Shown: positions 42,402 to 47,163 of the stretch, one piece after another | Layout of the letters: each line of letters opens with the position of its first letter | Numbering within the stretch: the first letter of the stretch is position 1 | Origin: Muribaculaceae bacterium | GTDB taxonomy: Bacteria > Bacteroidota > Bacteroidia > Bacteroidales > Muribaculaceae | Length of the DNA stretch: 47,163 nucleotides | NCBI GenBank assembly: GCA_023662835.1 | Contig: JAMPII010000012.1 | Span: 1-47,163 of the forward strand | Direction of reading: 5' to 3' | Made by a program: the position numbers and the translations under genes | The notes under the pieces: generated by a model | What the model was told of the DNA's origin: nothing | Databases searched by the model: none | The model's input: the letters and a program-made list of their open reading frames with translations, nothing else

Positions 42402-44735
42402 TTAAAATGGATATCCTATAGAGAAGTGAAAATTAGTGTCGCGTTTCCAGCGTGGATGCAACAATGGCCACGGTTCCTGATGTTCGGCTGGATTATATGC
42501 TTTCACACCCATATCAAGACGTAGCAAGAAGTATGTGAAATCGGCACGAAGCCCAATGCCATAGGCAGCTGCTATCTCTTTGTAAAAATTATTGAATTTG
42601 AACACACCTCCCGGCTGGGTTTCATAGTTGCGGATTGTCCATATGTTTCCACCGTCGATGAAGGCTGCTCCTTCCAAAACCCAGAACAATTTCTGACGGA
42701 ATTCAAAACTCATAAATAGTCGAATGTCTCCGCATTGATTTATGAAGTTTGCAACCGAATTCTTGCTGTCGTACTTTCCAGGTCCAAGTGTCCTTACGCC
42801 CCAACCTCGTACTCCGTTGGCACCACCTGCGTAAAACCTTTTTTCAAAAGGTATCATTGATGAATTGCCGTAGGGAACGCCCAGTCCCAGTCCGATGTGG
42901 GCTGCCACAGACGAACGTGGTGTAAAATTATGGGTGAATGTATAGTCGGCATCGGCTTTTGCATATTGAGCATATTGAATTCCGAACACTTTATATGCTC
43001 CTTCATGTTTTTTTTCGCCGGTTAATGTTGAAATAGCGTGCAGTACATTTCCGCTGGTTTCGAAACTGGCTCTTATGGTGAACACGTTTTGCTGGAACAT
43101 TTTGCTTTTCGGATTTATTAGCTGTTTATTTGTGTGATAGTAGTTGTAACCTACCAGCATTATGAAGTGATCCTCATAGCTGTAGCGAAGCAATGGATTC
43201 GTTATTTCTCCGATGAAGTCGAGTGTACTTTTGGGTAGGCGCACATAGTTAATATCAATAAGGTCGAAACGATGACGCAGCGTATTGCTTGAATTATTCC
43301 AGCGGTAGCGCCACGCTCCTCCGGCGATTATACGCGTATACTCCGGTCGTTCCTGATAGTTGAACGACATGGCGAATTCCGTGTTTGCTTTAACTTTCCG
43401 CTTGAACCGACTGCTTAAAAAAGGAGCTTTAAAGTTGGGAAATGTAATTCCAATCTCGGTTCCATATTCGATATAGCGGTTGTTTATCAGACCGTTGAAA
43501 TTGCCTGATAAACTTTCGTAACTGGCCCGAAATTTCGCGTTAAGTGTTTCCGACCGGTGACTTAGATTTTTATGCTGATATGTTAGTGATGCTCCAAATC
43601 CTAAATCTCCTTCCGAGTTTGTACCCTCCAGTTCGGCCGAAACAACTTGTTTTTTTCCTCTTGTCAGCATTATATATGCATCCATTACACCGGATCGGTC
43701 CTTTACCGGGCGCATTTCAATATTAACATATCGCAAAATTGGCAAGCGACCCAGTGCTTCATAAGTCCGGTCGACATTATTCTGGCTAAACATTTCTCCC
43801 GAACGCAGATAACAAGCGTCATACAGCACCGATGGGCGCAGATAACGATCTTTGCCATAAAGTATTCTGATGTCGTTGTACTGTACAGTGTCGAGAGCTG
43901 TGAATTCCGACTTGCCAAAATCCTTACCCGGATTATAATCGGTTACGAAATATATATTTTCAATTTTAAATTTGCGAAATCTCAATGAGTCGGCCTCACG
44001 CAAAGGCTTGGGTCTGACAACAAGAGCGAGATTCACATCTTTGGCTCCAAAGGCTGTATCGGCCGAAAATGTTATATTTTCCTTTGTAAAAGCGTAATAG
44101 CCATGGTTGCGTAATATACTTGTGAGTTGCGAACGTTCCTGCTCAAGTACATTTCGGTCAAGTAAATCGCCCGGTTTCAACGGCAATTTCTTTACGTTCT
44201 CGGCTAAAATACGCGAAACTCCGGTGTCGGACACTAAATAGTCAATTGTTGAAATATAGTGAGGTTGTCCCGGCTTTATGATGTAACGAACGTCAGCTTT
44301 CTTTTTTCTGGCGCTGAACTTTGTTTCAACATCAACTTTTGTATCCATGTAGCCTCGGTTCACCATTGCCAGACGCAATTGATTGGCAGAACTTTCAGTT
44401 AATGCTGAATCATAGATTACAGGCCCCCTCCCTAATTTACGAAGAAAACGATTGAAACGTTTTGTTGAATCCCGTCCCGACAGATTGTATGTAGCCAATT
44501 GAAGTTTCAAAAAACCTAGCACCTTATGGTTGGGAATCTGTCGGAGATAATTGTATAGTTCGGCTGTTGGGATGTCAATATTACGAGCTGAGGCAGTGTC
44601 GGCTTCCACTGCTATCGACACCTTGTCGAGCAGATAACTACCTTCCGGTACATGCTTAGTAGTGCTACATGAAATAAGCCATGTAGCACTACACAAACAT
44701 AGTAATGAGTTTATAACAAGATGCCGCAGTTTCAT
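42402..44735 (-). CDS. tamL: TamL: lipoprotein-type BamA/TamA outer membrane protein
   Basis: 777 residues. WLISC gives a lipobox with Cys23, which distinguishes the Bacteroidota TamL from classical TamA. POTRA-like domains cover about 30-350 (for example FSADTAFGAKDVNLALVVRP). The 16-strand barrel takes the rest, with the loop-6 motif GGANGVRGWGVRTLGPG (VRGW in the place of VRGF) and a last strand ending FSIGYPF with the aromatic C-terminal signal. With a TamB-type partner it would help insert outer membrane proteins or move lipids. It starts 9 bases after rho and shares its transcript. Confidence 0.9.
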   Translation of the reverse strand: MKLRHLVINSLLCLCSATWLISCSTTKHVPEGSYLLDKVSIAVEADTASARNIDIPTAELYNYLRQIPNHKVLGFLKLQLATYNLSGRDSTKRFNRFLRKLGRGPVIYDSALTESSANQLRLAMVNRGYMDTKVDVETKFSARKKKADVRYIIKPGQPHYISTIDYLVSDTGVSRILAENVKKLPLKPGDLLDRNVLEQERSQLTSILRNHGYYAFTKENITFSADTAFGAKDVNLALVVRPKPLREADSLRFRKFKIENIYFVTDYNPGKDFGKSEFTALDTVQYNDIRILYGKDRYLRPSVLYDACYLRSGEMFSQNNVDRTYEALGRLPILRYVNIEMRPVKDRSGVMDAYIMLTRGKKQVVSAELEGTNSEGDLGFGASLTYQHKNLSHRSETLNAKFRASYESLSGNFNGLINNRYIEYGTEIGITFPNFKAPFLSSRFKRKVKANTEFAMSFNYQERPEYTRIIAGGAWRYRWNNSSNTLRHRFDLIDINYVRLPKSTLDFIGEITNPLLRYSYEDHFIMLVGYNYYHTNKQLINPKSKMFQQNVFTIRASFETSGNVLHAISTLTGEKKHEGAYKVFGIQYAQYAKADADYTFTHNFTPRSSVAAHIGLGLGVPYGNSSMIPFEKRFYAGGANGVRGWGVRTLGPGKYDSKNSVANFINQCGDIRLFMSFEFRQKLFWVLEGAAFIDGGNIWTIRNYETQPGGVFKFNNFYKEIAAAYGIGLRADFTYFLLRLDMGVKAYNPAEHQEPWPLLHPRWKRDTNFHFSIGYPF

Positions 44736-44744
44736 GTGACAACC

Positions 44745-46793
44745 TTATGCGTTCATCGACCGCAAGAGTTCGTCGTTGTCGCGCGATTTTTCCATCTGAT
44801 CTTTAATGAATTCCATTGCTTCAATCGAAGTGCGGTCGCTCAAATAACGACGAAGAATCCATATGCGCTGCTGCGTTTCAGGCCGTAGCAGAAGGTCGTC
44901 GCGACGCGTACTCGAGGCCATAATATCTACGGCGGGGAATATGCGTTTGTTCGACAATTTACGGTCGAGCTGCAACTCCATATTGCCCGTGCCCTTGAAT
45001 TCTTCAAAGATAACTTCATCCATTTTCGAGCTGGTCTCGGTTAAAGCAGTTGCTATAATTGTCAGCGAACCTCCGTTTTCAATATTGCGGGCCGCTCCAA
45101 AGAATCGTTTTGGCTTCTGAAGAGCATTTGCATCAACGCCACCTGAGAGTATCTTGCCGCTGGCCGGGGATACAGTGTTATAGGCGCGGGCAAGTCGGGT
45201 GATTGAGTCGAGGAGAATAACAACATCGTGGCCGCATTCAACCATTCGTTTAGCTTTTTCCAAAACAATGCTTGCTATTTTTACATGGCGATCAGCGGGT
45301 TCGTCGAAAGTTGATGCAATCACTTCGGCATTAACGCTGCGGCTCATGTCAGTTACCTCTTCCGGACGTTCGTCAATAAGCAATATTATAATATATGTGT
45401 CAGGATGGTTTTCAGCTATCGCATTGGCTATGTCTTTTAGAAGTAAAGTTTTTCCGGTTTTTGGTGGAGCTACTATCAAACCGCGCTGTCCTTTACCTAT
45501 AGGGGAGAACATGTCAACAATACGGGTTGACAGGTTGCAGGTTTTTCCGCTGGTGATATCGAACTTCTCATCAGGGAACAATGGTGTGAGATGTTCGAAA
45601 GGCACTCGGTCGCGAATGTACTCAATTGAACGGCCATTTACACTTATCACATCTGTGAGCGGGAAATATTTTTCGCCTTCGCGCGGCGGACGAATCGAAG
45701 CGTCAACAACATCGCCGGCTTTCAAACCGAAGGCTTTTATTTGCTGTTGTGTAACGTAAACATCGTCGGGTGATGCAAGATAATTATAGTCGCTCGAACG
45801 CAGGAATCCATGTCCTTCCGGAACTATTTCCAAAACTCCTGTGGTGTTAAGAATCCCGTCGAAGTTGTATTGCGGAACTGCAGGCTGTTGGTTTTCCTGA
45901 CGGTTCTGGCGATTTTTCTTGCTCTTCTTACCTTGTTTTTGATTCTGATTCTGATTCTGATTTGGTTGCTGAGGCTGATTGTTATAAGGCTGGTCAGCTC
46001 CAGGTTCGCGAATCAATATTGGAGCGGAAGCCGCTGCAACAGCCGCTGCGGCAGCAGCCTCTTCTTTCTCTCGTTGTGACCGAGGTGTAAATTTCTTTTC
46101 TGTACGGAAAAAGGCTCCAAATGAACTATCGGGATTCGGCCTGAAATCGCGGCGCGACTGCTGTTCCTGTTCCTGTTCCTGAGATTGAGTGGTAACAGTG
46201 CTTTCTGCCAGCTTCTTAATTTCCGCGCCGGCGGGAAGCAATTGTACGTTAACATTATTGTCGTTGACCGGTTCCGGTTGGGTTGTCGGTTGTAATTCGT
46301 TAGCTATTGTTTCATTCTCCTGAGGCTCTAAAACTGTAGTTTCGGCAGGCGTATTTATCAACTCAGCTTCTGGTTTAACTTTTGCCGGTCGACCTCTCTT
46401 TTTACGTGGCTGTGCTACCTCCTCTTCCTTGATGGGCTTTTCAGGGGCATCTTCAACTTTCGCAGCAATATCCGTCGTAGAGCTTTCAGCCAATGTATCT
46501 TTTTGAACTGTATCTGATTCAGCAACCGCCTTTTCCTTTTCTATTTCGGTAGCCACTTTCTTCGTCGTTTTCTTTATTTGACGCTTCTCTTTGGCGTTTT
46601 TTGTGTTTTTGGCAGGTTTATTTTTCTTCTCCTCAGCCGTTTGCAATGCGTAGTCCGCTGCTTGTTGGTCAAGAATCTTGTAAACTAATTCCTGTGAGTC
46701 GAATGAATCGATTTTTTTAATTTTCATGTCATTGGCGATAGCCTTGAGTTGCTCGTCGGTCATCTCGCTCAATTCATCAATTTTATAGTACAT
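44745..46793 (-). CDS. rho: Transcription termination factor Rho with a large disordered insertion
   Basis: 682 residues against 419 in E. coli. The Rho_N helical domain (1-50) is followed by about 250 residues of disordered sequence: Lys/Ala/Glu-rich (55-150), an (EQ) run near 205, an Ala run near 250 and an Asn/Gln-rich part at about 268-305. The RNA-binding cold-shock domain lies at about 310-400 ([15 protein letters not shown]). The ATPase has Walker A APPKTGKT (about 441-448), [13 protein letters not shown], and the R-loop region. The hexameric helicase ends transcription. In B. thetaiotaomicron a similar disordered Rho region drives phase separation. Two in-frame hexanucleotide repeats code part of it. 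It is the first gene of rho-tamL-gph. Confidence 0.96.
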   Translation of the reverse strand: MYYKIDELSEMTDEQLKAIANDMKIKKIDSFDSQELVYKILDQQAADYALQTAEEKKNKPAKNTKNAKEKRQIKKTTKKVATEIEKEKAVAESDTVQKDTLAESSTTDIAAKVEDAPEKPIKEEEVAQPRKKRGRPAKVKPEAELINTPAETTVLEPQENETIANELQPTTQPEPVNDNNVNVQLLPAGAEIKKLAESTVTTQSQEQEQEQQSRRDFRPNPDSSFGAFFRTEKKFTPRSQREKEEAAAAAAVAAASAPILIREPGADQPYNNQPQQPNQNQNQNQKQGKKSKKNRQNRQENQQPAVPQYNFDGILNTTGVLEIVPEGHGFLRSSDYNYLASPDDVYVTQQQIKAFGLKAGDVVDASIRPPREGEKYFPLTDVISVNGRSIEYIRDRVPFEHLTPLFPDEKFDITSGKTCNLSTRIVDMFSPIGKGQRGLIVAPPKTGKTLLLKDIANAIAENHPDTYIIILLIDERPEEVTDMSRSVNAEVIASTFDEPADRHVKIASIVLEKAKRMVECGHDVVILLDSITRLARAYNTVSPASGKILSGGVDANALQKPKRFFGAARNIENGGSLTIIATALTETSSKMDEVIFEEFKGTGNMELQLDRKLSNKRIFPAVDIMASSTRRDDLLLRPETQQRIWILRRYLSDRTSIEAMEFIKDQMEKSRDNDELLRSMNA
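45941..45962. repeat. GATTCT hexanucleotide repeat in rho
   Basis: Three full copies plus GATT, without interruption. Read on the coding strand it encodes alternating Asn and Gln in the disordered part. Change of copy number would keep the frame and change the length of the Asn/Gln tract. Confidence 0.95.
46161..46181. repeat. CTGTTC hexanucleotide repeat in rho
   Basis: Three copies plus CTG on the plus strand; the coding strand gives alternating Glu and Gln (about residue 205-211). It is a second six-base in-frame repeat within the same disordered region. Confidence 0.95.
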
Positions 46794-46880
46794 ATAATTT
46801 CTGATTATAGCAAATACTTGCTACTGATTTACTTAAATGCTTAACAATAAAATCTATTTTCAGTTTATGGGAAACTATTG

Positions 46881-46888
46881 CAAATGTA
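46881..46888 (-). promoter_or_regulatory. Candidate -7 element for rho-tamL-gph
   Basis: The minus strand reads TACATTTG, matching TAnnTTTG. No TTTG is present at 19 bases upstream (CAAG instead). The leader would be about 80 bases, long enough for Rho autoregulation by early termination as known in E. coli, but no specific element is visible. Confidence 0.45.
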
Positions 46889-46919
46889 AGAATGCAAATA
46901 ACAAGCCTTGTGAACATAT

Positions 46920-46946
46920 GCAAATCGCTAAATGCAAACGATTTGC
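46920..46946. promoter_or_regulatory. Inverted repeat upstream of rho
   Basis: GCAAATCG (46920-46927) and CGATTTGC (46939-46946) are exact reverse complements around an 11-base spacer that itself contains TGCAAA. It lies 32 bases upstream of the rho -7 box, where an activator or repressor could bind. Confidence 0.45.
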
Positions 46947-47163
46947 CATTGATAAACTTGCTTAGATAAATCTTGTTTTGGGGGGGTGGTTTTAGCTACT
47001 CTTCGCCTTTATTAATGGACTTTATAAGTTTATTTGCTTTAAAACCGTTGCAAATTTAATTATTATTTTATTTTTAAACAACATTTTCTTGCAAAAGTTT
47101 ACAAGCTGTTCACGGCTCTTTCATTTAAAATTTAATGAATATTTCAATCTGCTTTGTATTCAA

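Larger units (their letters stand above)
46794..47163. other. rho upstream region, no gene seen
   Basis: 370 bases, AT-rich, with no convincing reading frame. It holds a -7 word for rho (minus strand TACATTTG, 46881-46888), an 8-bp dyad (46920-46927 with 46939-46946), five copies of TGCAAA, and a run of seven G at 46980-46986. The last 150 bases could belong to the upstream region of a gene beyond the window; I see no promoter there. Confidence 0.6.

Noticed and set aside
45199-45759. 186-residue open frame on the plus strand inside rho
   Set aside because: It lies wholly antisense to the ATPase region of rho and shows no domain; it follows from the codon use of rho.
1-47163. tRNA, rRNA, riboswitch, CRISPR, insertion sequence or prophage
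   Set aside because: Spacers are short and hold only hairpins, promoter words and the small repeats listed; no cloverleaf, spaced repeat array, transposase or phage gene was seen.

Overview
The window reads as chromosomal core genome of a member of the Bacteroidota, most likely order Bacteroidales. The grounds are: promoters of the TTTG-N19-TAnnTTTG type with no obvious Shine-Dalgarno sequences; a DUF4290 gene; an HU-CCDC81/SPOR fusion; a lipoprotein-type TamA (TamL); a type B sorting domain of the type IX secretion system (T9SS); and a Rho factor with a large disordered insertion. A gut lineage such as Muribaculaceae fits, but the family cannot be fixed from this sequence alone. I found no tRNA, rRNA, insertion sequence, prophage, CRISPR array or clear island, and no obvious new multi-gene defence or biosynthetic system. 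The unusual points are individual proteins and regulatory sites.

Layout. 1-2700: a minus-strand pair that is better read as electron-bifurcating NfnA/NfnB than as glutamate synthase, ended by a hairpin terminator. 2700-8470: plus-strand cytoplasmic TPR protein, M3 metallopeptidase, a small phosphodiesterase and a SPOR-like lipoprotein. 8447-10327: minus-strand PIF1-type helicase, convergent with the lipoprotein. 10510-18283: plus-strand gyrA and a periplasmic TPR protein, then a LolC/E-type permease, then rsfS and ftsH. 18534-23690: minus-strand run containing fabG-DUF4290-murA-rimM, a tetR gene with an operator-like palindrome on its own promoter, and a nitroreductase-ogt pair.

23779-31939: plus-strand fmt, hisS, valS, pyrE, an SRPBCC protein, argH and a degenerate Rieske-like lipoprotein. 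31936-32841: minus-strand queD-queE (queuosine precursor synthesis). 32996-36419: plus-strand HU/SPOR protein on a probably leaderless mRNA, nitroreductase, DUF2520 Rossmann protein, KdsC-type phosphatase and Maf. 36422-46793: minus-strand uvrA, a lytic transglycosylase, a T9SS-type secreted protein, and the operon rho-tamL-gph. The last 370 bases are the rho upstream region, with a dyad and repeated TGCAAA words.

Together the genes serve information processing (gyrA, uvrA, helicase, rho, ogt), translation (hisS, valS, fmt, rsfS, rimM, queDE), envelope building (murA, lytic transglycosylase, kdsC, LolC/E-type permease, tamL, SPOR proteins), fatty acid synthesis (fabG), pyrimidine and arginine synthesis (pyrE, argH) and redox balance (nfnAB, nitroreductases). 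The points most worth following are MurA with Asp in place of the catalytic Cys, the Rieske-like lipoprotein that has lost a ligand histidine, the predicted leaderless HU/SPOR transcript, the TetR operator, and hexanucleotide repeats coding the disordered part of Rho.
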